Origin: Actinomadura rudentiformis
GTDB lineage: Bacteria > Actinomycetota > Actinomycetes > Streptosporangiales > Streptosporangiaceae
DNA length: 64,000 nt
Assembly: GCF_008923185.1 (NCBI RefSeq)
Contig: NZ_WBMT01000031.1
Location: forward strand, 1-64,000
Reading direction: 5' to 3'
The notes under the pieces are model-generated. The model worked only from the letters and a program-made list of their open reading frames with translations. It did not search any database and was not told the DNA's origin. Within the stretch, counting starts at the first letter, position 1; each line of letters begins with the position of its first letter. The position numbers and the translations under genes were made by a program. This document shows, piece by piece, positions 32,791 through 41,013 of this stretch.

Positions 32791-33647
32791 CCGAGCAGAC
32801 CGTGACCACCGACGGGATAGACCTGTGCTTCGAGACGTTCGGCGACCCAGCCGATGCCACCGTGTTGTTGATAGCCGGCGGAGCACAGTCGATGATCTGG
32901 TGGGAGGAGGACTTTTGTGCTCGGCTCGCCGAGGCTGGACGCCATGTCGTTCGCTATGACCACAGGGACACCGGACGGTCGACGAGCTCACCGGCCGGCC
33001 GGCCGTCCTACACCGGGGAGGATCTGGCCACCGACCCACTTAGGCTCCTTGACGGCCTAGGCGTTGCCACCGCCCACGTGGTGGGGCTGTCGATGGGCGG
33101 CGGCATCGCCCAGTACCTCGCCCTCGAGCATCCCAAGCGGGTGCGCACCTTGTGCCTGGGCTCCACTAGTCCATGGGTCCCTACGCAGCTTGGACGCAGC
33201 TTGCCGGGGCCGGCTCCTCAGATCTCGGCGACGTTCACGAACCCCGACCCTGAACCCGACTGGACCGACCGGGACGCAGTCATCGCCTACCGGGTCGACG
33301 CCGAACGGCCGTACGCGGGAAGTCTCGGGTTCGACGAGCCGCGCGTCCGGCGGCTCGCAACCCAGGAAGTTGATCGAACCCGAAACATGGCTGCCTCGAT
33401 GACCAACCACTTCATCCTCGGCGAAGATCCCCTAACCGATGCCCGGCTCGACCAGATCACCGCCCCCACCCTGGTCCTCCATGGCACCACCGATCCGATG
33501 TTCCCCATCGAGCATGGTGAAGCCCTCGCCGCAGAGATCGCCGGTGCGCGGTTCCTGCCGCTCCCCGGCGTCGGGCACCAGCAACCCCCACCCGAAGTGT
33601 GGGGCTTGGCTATCGCGGCAATCGTGGAACTCACCGAACACAGTTGA
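32787..33647 (+). CDS. Alpha/beta hydrolase (RdmC/TAP-like fold)
   Basis: A 286-residue hydrolase. It opens TVTTDGIDLCFETFGDPADA, has VVRYDHRDTGRS (typical of aclacinomycin methylesterase-like hydrolases), the nucleophile elbow VVGLSMGGGIAQ with Ser, the acid in LVLHGTTDPMFPIEHGEALA and the His in LPGVGHQQPPP. The set is complete, so it should be active on an ester or similar bond. The ATG at 32787 overlaps the methyltransferase remnant by four bases. The in-frame GTG further up lacks a ribosome-binding site. Confidence 0.92.
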   Translation: MTEQTVTTDGIDLCFETFGDPADATVLLIAGGAQSMIWWEEDFCARLAEAGRHVVRYDHRDTGRSTSSPAGRPSYTGEDLATDPLRLLDGLGVATAHVVGLSMGGGIAQYLALEHPKRVRTLCLGSTSPWVPTQLGRSLPGPAPQISATFTNPDPEPDWTDRDAVIAYRVDAERPYAGSLGFDEPRVRRLATQEVDRTRNMAASMTNHFILGEDPLTDARLDQITAPTLVLHGTTDPMFPIEHGEALAAEIAGARFLPLPGVGHQQPPPEVWGLAIAAIVELTEHS

Positions 33648-33689
33648 GCCAGCCTGCTGAGGCATCCTCAATGATGTGCTCGGCCTCTG

Positions 33690-34058
33690 GTCAGGGTCGA
33701 TGCCATGCACAGCTTCGCCACCAACGACGGCTGCCGCCCCGGCGAGTTCAGGTCGATTGTGCGCGCCGAACTCGCGGCGGCGACGTGGAGGTCCGCGACC
33801 TTGCGGTGACCGTCGTCGAGCGAGTGCCGAGCGGCAGCGCCCTTCGGGGCGCAGCTCGGACTGGAGTTGCGCGCGAGCAGGTGCGTCGCGGTGGACCAGT
33901 GCGGGCACACCAGCGTGCCCGGCGTCTACGCCGCCGGTGATCTCGCGCACGTCGCGGATCTGCCGATGCCAATGCAGTCGGTACTGGCAGCGGCGGCCGC
34001 CGGACAGGCCGCCGACGCGACGGTGGTGCGGGACATGGCGATTCCAGCCACCTCCTGA
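33690..34058 (+). pseudogene. FAD/NAD(P) disulfide reductase (thioredoxin-reductase-like), internal deletion
   Basis: An early piece reads MHSFATNDGCRPGEFRSIVR AEL (substrate-side helix of flavin pyridine-nucleotide reductases). After a frame change the C-terminal FAD motif appears: CVAVDQCGHTSVPGVYAAGD, LAHVADLPMPMQSVLAAAAA, GQAADATVVRDM and a stop. The GxG of the NADPH domain and most of the middle are gone. Related pyridine-nucleotide oxidoreductases are often paired with TetR or MarR genes, but none is intact here. The following ~300 bases (34059-34387) hold nothing nameable. Confidence 0.65.
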
Positions 34059-34387
34059 GGACAGACGAAGGAGTATTCAGGCGTCATCGACAGGCCCGTC
34101 CATCCAATCGGATGTCGATTCCGAAGTCGTCTGAACGGATGTCCGTAGTCCTGTGCACGCTGATCGTTGGTGAGCGGCCCAGATTGCCGGGCTCGGGCAA
34201 TCGGGGTGCAACAGGCACGCGTTCTCGAGGTCGGCCCATCCACCCCATGAGCGGTCCGATCCTGGAGCGCGCGCCCAGGCGGGCCTGTCCTGCCGCCCGG
34301 AGAGGTTGATCGCCGGAGAACTCCCGGGGCACGCCCATAGGCACATGCAGACGGTCTATGGAGGGAGGTCGACCTGCTCACTTGGTC

Positions 34388-34747
34388 TCATGCAATGTTG
34401 TCTGGGGAGCCGGGCGCAGGCACCAGCCGGTCACTGCGGCGGGCCCCCTGCACCCTCCGAGTGAGCCCAGGGTTAGCGTGGTCGACACTGGCCCATCTTC
34501 GGGGCGAAGGTAAAGCAAGAAGAGCGTCAGGAGGGCGAGCGCCGAGGCCAGTGACCACGACCTCCAGCGCCAGGGTAAGGAGCCGAACTGCTGCCAGGCC
34601 CGGCCTGAGCACGCCTGCCAGCGAGACGACCGCCACCGCGCCGGTGAACAGAAGCGCTCTTGCGTGCAGGTCATTGACGGCCGCCAACGCCAACATCACC
34701 GCCCAGTACCCGCTCTGCACCGCCAGCAGGACACGCACGGCGACCCT
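34388..34747 (-). pseudogene. Membrane-protein fragment of unknown family
   Basis: Without any start, a minus-strand frame carries three hydrophobic helices: LLAVQSGYWAVMLALAAVND, ALLFTGAVAVVSLAGVL and LAAVRLLTLALEVVVTGLGA. The remainder to the stop is polar and composition-poor. I do not recognise the family. It begins where a helix-turn-helix-like stretch (DSFDVIAAETGIPK, minus strand about 34800-34860, resembling resolvase or AlpA-type recognition helices) breaks off in a different frame. Confidence 0.35.
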
Positions 34748-34758
34748 CGGCCCGGTCG

Positions 34759-35619
34759 TCACGGCCGTTCCCAGAGTCGGTGGCGGCCAGGTAGCGGTGC
34801 AGGGAGGTTTTGGGATGCCGGTCTCGGCGGCGATGACATCGAAGGAGTCACCCTGGGCGTCCAGCGGGCCACGGTCGCTGCGGCGGCGACGGCGACCAGC
34901 ACGGCCGCGAGCACCCACCACACGAACGACATGGCGGTGCAGATGAAGGCCATCAGGTGGAAGGCGAACCAGATCAGCCCGAAGCCCAGGCCAGTCCACG
35001 CGGCGCGTGCCGTTCCCGGAAGCCGCCCCGGCACACGCGGCGTGTCCCGGACCCGGCAGCGCAACGCGGCCCCGGTCAGCAGCCCCACGAGCGCGAGCAC
35101 CGCACCGATCGCGACCACGGGCAGGCGGTAGTCCGACCGCAGGAAGGAGATCAGTGTGAAGAGCGCCGTTCCCGCGGCGAACACACCGCCGAAGACCGGC
35201 AACATCCGGCGCGACAGCCATGGGGATCGGCTCTGCCGGGGGAAGAGGATGTGCACCACGCCGATGGGGATGAGCACGCTCCAGACGACGTGATATCCGC
35301 ACACGAGCACGCCCCAGAACCAGTTCACCCCGGCGGCGCGGCCGTACATCACATCACCACCCGGTCCTTGCGGGTTGAAGATCGTCTGTAGGGCGAGGCC
35401 CTCCTCGATCAGCGCATAGGCGAGGCCGAGCATGACGATCCCCCACCCGTTGAGCCGTAGGCGTTGCGCGATCTCGCGGATCAGGACGACACCGGCACCG
35501 TAGAAGCACAGAATCGAGACCACCCGGAGGGGCTCCGCGAAGTAGCTCAGGCGCAGCGCCGCTCCCACCACCTCGCCCAGCAGGGGGACCATGAGAAACA
35601 GCGCCAGCACCGGGGTCAT
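34759..35619 (-). CDS. Multi-pass membrane protein, unknown function, altered C-terminus
   Basis: A 286-residue protein with about seven membrane segments, for example LALFLMVPLLGEVVGAALRL, VVSILCFYGAGVVLIREIAQ, WGVLVCGYHVVWSVLIPIGV and FHLMAFICTAMSFVWWVLAA. A conserved-looking acidic pair lies in the third helix region (LGLAYALIEEGLALQTIF), similar in style to CPBP proteases, but the downstream His motifs are not evident. The last ~35 residues are low complexity and overlap the broken membrane and HTH debris, so the natural C-terminus has probably been replaced. ATG at 35619 is chosen because hydrophobicity begins there. Confidence 0.55.
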   Translation of the reverse strand: MTPVLALFLMVPLLGEVVGAALRLSYFAEPLRVVSILCFYGAGVVLIREIAQRLRLNGWGIVMLGLAYALIEEGLALQTIFNPQGPGGDVMYGRAAGVNWFWGVLVCGYHVVWSVLIPIGVVHILFPRQSRSPWLSRRMLPVFGGVFAAGTALFTLISFLRSDYRLPVVAIGAVLALVGLLTGAALRCRVRDTPRVPGRLPGTARAAWTGLGFGLIWFAFHLMAFICTAMSFVWWVLAAVLVAVAAAATVARWTPRVTPSMSSPPRPASQNLPAPLPGRHRLWERP

Positions 35620-35722
35620 CCGATGCCGACGACCATCCCGGTCTGTGCATGCCCGTTGGCGGCCGGTGGATCGGGTGGCATCTCTCGTTCCCATGCTTCT
35701 GGCCCCCGTCGAGGTCGTTGCG

Positions 35723-36234
35723 TCAGGCGGTGCGGTCGGGTGAGCCTTCCGACCACGGGCAGCCGTGCCGGAGGAAGGCACTGGACAGCCGTCGTGGTTT
35801 GAGCCCGCAGTCCTGGCGTGTGAGGTTCTGGCCGTTCCGGTCCAGCAGGATGAGCTGCTTGTCCTCCATGAACGCCCGGCCAATCTCGTTGCACGCGAAC
35901 TTCCGTTGCTCGCCCTTGCCGGTCAGGACCACGTACTCGGCCGAGACGGTCACCGACAGGGATTCATGCGACGCGATGGTTCCCAGCAGGAACCCGGCCA
36001 GTGCGCCCACAACGGCGGCGAGGACGGTAGGCCAAGGGCTGGGGAGCACGAACAGGAGCTTGGTCGGTCCTATTCACGGCCCCAGGTCTGGGTCGTCGCC
36101 CATTCCCAGGCCAGTTCGGTGAGTCCGCCGAGGGCCGTCCCGCCTGCGATGCACACCAGCATGATGATCAGGAAGGGTTCGGCGACCACGGTGGCATCGG
36201 CCGTGGAGGAGGTCGAACGTCGGCGGGAGCTCAT
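35723..36234 (-). pseudogene. YqeB-like PH-domain membrane protein, split into two frames
   Basis: The first part (ATG at 36234) has one transmembrane helix, VAEPFLIIMLVCIAGGTALG, and stops at 36070. The second part, in another frame from 36049, continues with a second helix (PTVLAAVVGALAGFLLGTIA) and a beta-rich domain LSVTVSAEYVVLTGKGEQRK followed by EDKQLILLDRNG. Together they have the YqeB layout of two membrane helices followed by a bacterial PH domain. The break between them is a frameshift of few bases. The PH domain also appears cut short compared with full YqeB proteins. Confidence 0.5.
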
Positions 36235-36397
36235 GCCCGCGAGTCTGTCGCAGCCCGCAGGGCCGCGTGTCAGCCGATGGTCGACTCCACGGCGACCAAG
36301 GTCTTGTTCAGAAACGCGTAGATCAGTAGTAGACGGGGTTCGGTCGGCCGTGTTCACGCCGAAGAGGTCACTACCGTGGGGCCTTGGGCTGCATCGT

Positions 36398-37255
36398 TTA
36401 GTTGTGGACGGGGTCGTCGCTAGTCAGATCCGAGGCGACCAGCGTGTGCAGCAGGGGCAGCGCCTCGGCACCGGCCGAGGCCGGGACTGCCCGGTAGACG
36501 CACAGTGTTTGCTGGTCTCGTGGCCACACGAGGACTTCTGGTTCGAGTTCGAACGTCCCGGCTTGGGGATGGCGGAACGCCTTGCGATCGCTGACACCGG
36601 CGTGCACATCGTGCCGTGACCACAGGCGCGCGAATTCGGCCGACACCATGGCCAGTTCGCCGATGAGTCGCGCCAGAACGACGTCGCCGACCCGCTCGAC
36701 CGACAGCCGGCGCAGGTGGCCGACCGTTTCGGCCGCGACGCCGTTCCAGTCCGGATACAGCCGTCGAGTCTCGGGCAGCAGGAACATCCTGCGAGCCATG
36801 TTGCGTTCTCCGGACTCGTGCAGGCCGAGCAGCGCACCGCCGACCGGGGTCCAGGCCAGCGCGTCCATGTGGCGCCCCAAAACGACGGCCGGCAGGTCCG
36901 CGAGGTGGTCGAGGACGGTGTGCACGCCGTCCCGCACCGTCTCACGATAAGGCCGGGCCTGCCTGCGTGATGTGGTGCTCGGCTTGCGGCCCAGGGTGCC
37001 CAGCCGCCGGAGATGCTCGCGTTCGATGTCATCAAGACGCAGCGCGGCGGCCAGCGCCTCCAGAATCTGCGGCGAGGGCCTGACCCTGCCCTGCTCGATG
37101 CGGGTGTAGTAGTCCGGGCTGATTCCGGCCACCAACGCCAACTCCTCGCGCCGCAGCCCCGCGACGCGGCGTACACCCCCTGCGGCCAGGTCAAGATCGG
37201 CAGGCTGTGTCCGGGCACGCCGGGCGCGCAGGAAACGGCCTAGCTCAGAGGTCAT
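36398..37255 (-). CDS. XRE-family regulator with MmyB-like ligand domain
   Basis: A 285-residue regulator. The N-terminal XRE helix-turn-helix reads VAGLRREELALVAGISPDYY, TRIEQGRVRPSPQILEALAA, ALRLDD. The C-terminal domain (from about residue 105) is the MmyB/MLTR PAS-like fold: VLDHLADLPAVVLGRHMDAL, AWTPVGGALLGLHESGERNM and FRHPQAGTFELEPEVLVWP, which binds fatty-acid-like ligands in known members. Such regulators typically stand divergent to an SDR gene, as here (frameshifted SDR at 37359), and control it. Confidence 0.92.
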   Translation of the reverse strand: MTSELGRFLRARRARTQPADLDLAAGGVRRVAGLRREELALVAGISPDYYTRIEQGRVRPSPQILEALAAALRLDDIEREHLRRLGTLGRKPSTTSRRQARPYRETVRDGVHTVLDHLADLPAVVLGRHMDALAWTPVGGALLGLHESGERNMARRMFLLPETRRLYPDWNGVAAETVGHLRRLSVERVGDVVLARLIGELAMVSAEFARLWSRHDVHAGVSDRKAFRHPQAGTFELEPEVLVWPRDQQTLCVYRAVPASAGAEALPLLHTLVASDLTSDDPVHN

Positions 37256-37358
37256 GTCGACCAGCATGCCCGACGAGCACCGATCGTGGGTGGTTCGATT
37301 TGACCTAGGCAACCTCGGCCTCTGGCTGGCCGTGCCGGCCAGGCCCAGACTCCGGGGC

Positions 37359-38124
37359 ATGGCAACGATCTCTCCTGCACCCTTGACCGGACGCGTGGCC
37401 CTGGTCACCGGCGCCGCTTCCGGGGATCGGCGCGGCCACCGCCCGCCGACTGGCCGCCGACGGCGCGCGCGTCGCCCTGGTCGCGCGCCGGGCCGACCGG
37501 CTGGCGGCCCTGGCCGGCGAGATCGGCGAGCGAGCCCTCGCGGTTCCGGCCGACCTCACCCAGCGCGGCGCCGTCGACAAGATCACCGAGGACGTCACGG
37601 CCCGGCTGGGCGCCGTGGACCTGCTGGTCAACAACGCGGCCGTCATGCTGCCCAACCCGATCGCCGACCGGCGCGGCGAAGAATGGCGGCACATGCTCGA
37701 TCTCAACCTGACCGCTCTGCTGGGCGTTACCCATGCCCTGCTGCCCGGCCTGTTGGCCACGGCGGCCCGCGGCGGGACGGCCGACATCGTCAACCTCTCC
37801 AGCACCGGCGCCGACGCCCCCGTCCCTGCGTTCGCCGTCTACGGAGCCACCAAGGCCGCAGTCAGCTACCTGTCGCGGGCGCTTCGGGCCGAACTCGCCC
37901 CCACCGGCGTACGCATCACCGACGTCAAACCCGGCGGCGTGGTCACCGAACTGTTCGACCACGCCACCCATTCCGGCATCCGCGAACGGATGATCACTGC
38001 AGCCCGAAGCGGGACGCTGCTCAACGCCGAGGACGTGGCCGACGCGATCTGCTACGCGGTAAGCCGTCCCGCCCACGTGTGCCTCTCCCAACTCACGGTC
38101 ATGCCCCTCACCCAGCCACAGTGA
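37359..38124 (+). pseudogene. SDR-family oxidoreductase with one frameshift
   Basis: The ATG at 37359 opens LTGRVALVTGAASG in one frame. At about 37424 the coding sense moves to the next frame, which reads ATARRLAADGARVALVARRA, then LLVNNAAVMLPNPIADRRGE, IVNLSSTGADAPVPAFAVYG and ATKAAVSYLSRALRAELAPT. NNAA, Ser and YxxxK are intact after the shift. The break lies in a GGGG run inside the TGxxxGIG loop and would be repaired by removing one G, so a sequencing error or a very recent mutation is possible. It is divergent from the XRE regulator. Confidence 0.8.
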
Positions 38125-38596
38125 CACCAGCACGCCTACGGCCGTCCCAAGCGCATCGTCAGCGGCGGCTCGAACTCGCCAAAGGTCTGCCGCGGGCTGT
38201 CGTGGTGGCCCCTCTAGCCGCTCTGCCGGTCTTCGCTTGGATCGAACGCCTGCCGGTCTTGGGGGTGCGCCGAGGTCGGTCGCCAGGCGGCGATCGCCTC
38301 TTACGGGTGGGGAGATCCGGGGAAGTAGGCGCAGATCCGCTCGGCCACCTCGCCGAACCGGGTCTTGATCTCGGGCGCCGGGATCGCCCCCTTCTGTTCG
38401 CCCTCGGGGCCGGGGCAGCGGCGCCACCGAGACCTCTGGGAGCAGGCCGACCCTGATGACGCGAGGGTGTGCTCACCGGGGTTACCGCCGGATGGCAGGA
38501 AAGCGGCCAAAGTTGGCAGTCGGCAGGCTGGTCGGTCTCCGTTCAGGGGGTCAGAGTCGGAGCAGGTTTCTGATTGCCACTGACCGCATGGGAGGC
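38125..38596. other. Intergenic or decayed region
   Basis: No intact gene. A minus-strand frame ending near 38301 contains IKTRFGEVAERICAYFPGSP, which looks like coding sequence but matches no family I know. Nothing else is recognised. Confidence 0.35.
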
Positions 38597-38692
38597 ATGC
38601 GTATGAACCGCGACTACTAGTTCTTCGTGATGCTCAACAGGCCGACACATGAAGGGCGAACAGGAGGGGTTATGCGGAACCGAGACATGTGA
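38597..38692 (+). promoter_or_regulatory. Two mini-ORFs with strong ribosome-binding sites, probable leader peptides
   Basis: Mini-ORF 1 reads MRMNRDY-stop from 38597, or MNRDY-stop from 38603, which has GGGAGG seven bases upstream. Mini-ORF 2 reads MRNRDM-stop (38672-38692) behind AGGAGGGG. The two peptides share an NRD core, too similar to be chance. They precede an intrinsic terminator and an MFS efflux gene, the layout of ribosome-mediated attenuation in antibiotic-resistance genes. Confidence 0.6.
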
Positions 38693-38710
38693 GTTCGTGT
38701 CCACGGTCAA

Positions 38711-38738
38711 GGACGCCCGTTCAGGCGGGCGTCCTTTT
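38711..38738 (+). terminator. Intrinsic terminator or attenuator before the MFS gene
   Basis: GGACGCCCG (38711-38719), a six-base loop, then CGGGCGTCC (38726-38734) form a perfect nine-pair stem followed by TTTT. It stands 53 bases upstream of the MFS start and on the same strand, so it would end transcription before the gene unless bypassed. Confidence 0.8.
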
Positions 38739-38790
38739 CGTCAACAGGTGAGGCGATCGGCGGGCGTCGCCCAGGGGAGCGGTCTTCGGC

Positions 38791-40011
38791 GTGAGGTTTC
38801 GTACCGTGCTCGCGGTCCGGGAGTTTCGTGCCCTGTGGGCCGCGGAACTGCTGTCGCAGGTGGGCGACCAGGTCGCTAGAGTCGCCCTTGCCGTGCTGGT
38901 GTACCAGCGGACGTCCTCGGCACTGCTCGCCGGGCTGGCCTTCGCCCTCACCTTTTTACCGTCGCTGCTCGGTGGCGTGTTGCTGGGCGGGCTCGCCGAT
39001 CGGTATCCGCGTCGCGAGGTCATCGTCGTCCTGGATCTGCTGCGCGCGGCACTGGTGGGCCTGATGGCATTACCGGGCATGCCGTTGGCGGCCCTGTGCG
39101 CGCTCCTCGCCCTGGTCACCTTGCTCGGCGGTCCGTTCAAGGCCGCCCAGCTGGCCCTCCTGGCGGATGTGCTGACCGGGGACCGTTATGTCACCGCTCT
39201 GGCGCTGCGGCAGATGACCATCCAGTCGGCACAGGTCGCGGGTTTCCTGGCGGGAGGCGCACTCGCCCAGTGGATCAGCCCGTCCGGGGGACTGGCCTTC
39301 AACGCCGTCAGCTTCGCCGCCGCGGCAGCGCTGGTCCGGGTCGGTGTGCCCCGTCAGCCGGCCCCAGCGTTCCGTTCCGCAGCCGTCCAGGGCACGGCCC
39401 GGGCCGGCGGCGTCGCGATGGTGTGGCGCGACCCCGGATTGCGGTCGCTGACCGCGCTGGGCTGGCTGGCGGGTTTCCACATCGTTCCGGAGGCGATCGC
39501 GGCACCGTACGCGGACGCCCTCGGCGACGACACCGCCGTCAGCGTCGGCATTCTCATGGCGAGTGATCCGGTCGGCAGTGTGGCCGGGGCACTGATCCTG
39601 GGCCGGTTCGTCCCCGAGACGGTGCGCGGCAAGATCCTGGCACCGTGCGCGCTTCTGGCGGGACTTCCGCTGCTGGTGTGCGCCTTCGGACCGGCCCTGC
39701 CGCTGTCGGCGCTGATGTTCGCGATGTCCGGCGCCCTCGCCACCGCGTACCACATTCAGCTCAACGCCGCCTTCGTGGAACGCCTCCACCCCGAGGCCAA
39801 GGCACGCGGGCTCGGCGTCCTGGCCTCCGGACTGATCACCGTCCAGGGACTCGGTGCCCTGGGCGGCGGTCTTTTTTCAGACCTGCTCGGCCCTGAACGG
39901 GCGATTGCACTGGCTGGCATCTCGGCGATCCTGCTGGGTCTTCGCCCGGCGGCGACCTGGATTCGCGTGTCCGGCGAGCCCCGCACCACCGCCCCCGATC
40001 AAGGTCCGTGA
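38791..40011 (+). CDS. MFS efflux transporter (MefA/enterobactin-exporter-like)
   Basis: A 406-residue, 12-helix transporter. The opening VLAVREFRALWAAELLSQVG DQVARVALAVLVYQ and motif A GGLADRYPRREVIVVLDLLR are typical of the macrolide-efflux/EntS-like MFS branch. The second half carries KARGLGVLASGLITVQGLGA and GGLFSDLLGPERAI. The GTG start follows GGGGAG at some distance. The leader mini-ORFs and terminator upstream suggest drug-inducible expression by transcription attenuation. Substrate by analogy: a ribosome-targeting antibiotic; this is inference. Confidence 0.87.
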   Translation: MRFRTVLAVREFRALWAAELLSQVGDQVARVALAVLVYQRTSSALLAGLAFALTFLPSLLGGVLLGGLADRYPRREVIVVLDLLRAALVGLMALPGMPLAALCALLALVTLLGGPFKAAQLALLADVLTGDRYVTALALRQMTIQSAQVAGFLAGGALAQWISPSGGLAFNAVSFAAAAALVRVGVPRQPAPAFRSAAVQGTARAGGVAMVWRDPGLRSLTALGWLAGFHIVPEAIAAPYADALGDDTAVSVGILMASDPVGSVAGALILGRFVPETVRGKILAPCALLAGLPLLVCAFGPALPLSALMFAMSGALATAYHIQLNAAFVERLHPEAKARGLGVLASGLITVQGLGALGGGLFSDLLGPERAIALAGISAILLGLRPAATWIRVSGEPRTTAPDQGP

Positions 40012-40191
40012 CGGCCAGGGAGGCATCGACCTCCCAGCAGGGGATCACGAGCCCGTGGCAATCGAGGAACTCAGCCGTCGGGACGGGACAGCCCACGCCG
40101 GCCGTCTTCTTGGGTGAAGGAGGCGGCGCCCGTCGCGCGGCCGGATTCCTCGACCGTACGACGGGCCCTGTGGCCGGCTCGGCGCCGGGTC

Positions 40192-40650
40192 TCAGTCGAT
40201 GACCTTGATCTTCTTCATGGTCGGCTGGGAGATGACGCGGGCGATGCCGGGGATGCCGATGATCTTGTTGGTCTGGAAGGCCTCGTAGGCGGCGTAGTCG
40301 GCGACCAGGACGCGCAGGTAGTAGTCCGGCCGGCCGAACACCCGACGGAACTCGATCACCTCCTCGTATGCGGCGACGGTGGTCTCCAGCTCCTCCAGGG
40401 TCTTCAGGTCGCTGATGCTGACCTCGATGGAGACGATGACCTCCATGCCGCTGCCGAGTGCCTCGTGGTTGATGGTCGCCCGGTAGCCGGAGATGATGCC
40501 GGCCTCCTCAAGGCGCTTGACCCTGCGCAGAGTCGGAGGCGGCGTGAGGCCGACCCGTTTGGCGAGCTCGACGTTGGTCAGACGACCGTCCTGCCGCAGA
40601 TGAAACAAAATTTCACGATCAACCGCGTCAGCTTTATATTCATTGCTCAC
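40192..40650 (-). CDS. Lrp/AsnC-family regulator
   Basis: A 152-residue regulator. The N-terminal HTH is DAVDREILFHLRQDGRLTNV, ELAKRVGLTPPPTLRRVKRL, EEAGIISGYRA. The C-terminal RAM ligand domain follows with MEVIVSIEVSISDLKTLEEL, VIEFRRVFGRPDYYLRVLVA and GIARVISQPTMKKIK. It ends in the usual basic tail. The promoter side faces the M20/alpha-oxoamine synthase operon across 363 bases, and a near-perfect palindrome lies 34 bases upstream of its start, so it plausibly senses an amino acid and controls that operon. Confidence 0.93.
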   Translation of the reverse strand: MSNEYKADAVDREILFHLRQDGRLTNVELAKRVGLTPPPTLRRVKRLEEAGIISGYRATINHEALGSGMEVIVSIEVSISDLKTLEELETTVAAYEEVIEFRRVFGRPDYYLRVLVADYAAYEAFQTNKIIGIPGIARVISQPTMKKIKVID

Positions 40651-40684
40651 AGAGGCAGTGTAGCGCCATAAATAGCAACCATAT

Positions 40685-40702
40685 TAGGCAGATATCAGCC
40701 TA
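40685..40702. promoter_or_regulatory. Lrp operator candidate
   Basis: TAGGCAGATATCAGCCTA is an 18-base palindrome with one mismatched pair (position 6 versus 13). It is AT-richer than its surroundings and lies between the Lrp gene and the divergent operon, as expected for an autoregulatory Lrp/AsnC site. The rest of 40703-40950 shows nothing. Confidence 0.6.
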
Positions 40703-40950
40703 GAATTACCGCAGGCGGCCCGCTGCTTGATGTACCTGTCAGTTCCCGTGATGCACCCTGTCCAATTCCCACAGTCTCCGACCTCAGCCGCGCGGGGCCA
40801 TGACGCCGGCCAGGAGCGCGGATTGCAGCGCTTCTGGGCACTGACCATGCGCCGCGGACTGGCGTTCCCGACGGGTGTCGCCCCCGGGGCGATGGTCGTT
40901 CGCTGAGTCCAGGTCGCTGCCGGCATGAGCGGTGGCCACTGCGCACCCTT

Positions 40951-41000
40951 ACGTGTTCGCACCAGTGTTCCGACTACGTGTTCGCAGCAGTGTTCCGACG
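40951..41000 (+). repeat. Tandem 25-bp direct repeat upstream of the M20 gene
   Basis: ACGTGTTCGC followed by (A/G)-CAGTGTTCCGAC occurs twice back to back (40951-40975 and 40976-41000), with two differences. It ends 13 bases before the M20 start codon, so it lies in the leader or promoter and may be a regulator-binding repeat. Confidence 0.85.
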
Positions 41001-41013
41001 AAAGGTGATGATC

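Noticed and set aside
38159..38476. Minus-strand frame of about 105 codons
   Set aside because: No family, no start signals, Arg/Pro-rich; treated as non-coding.
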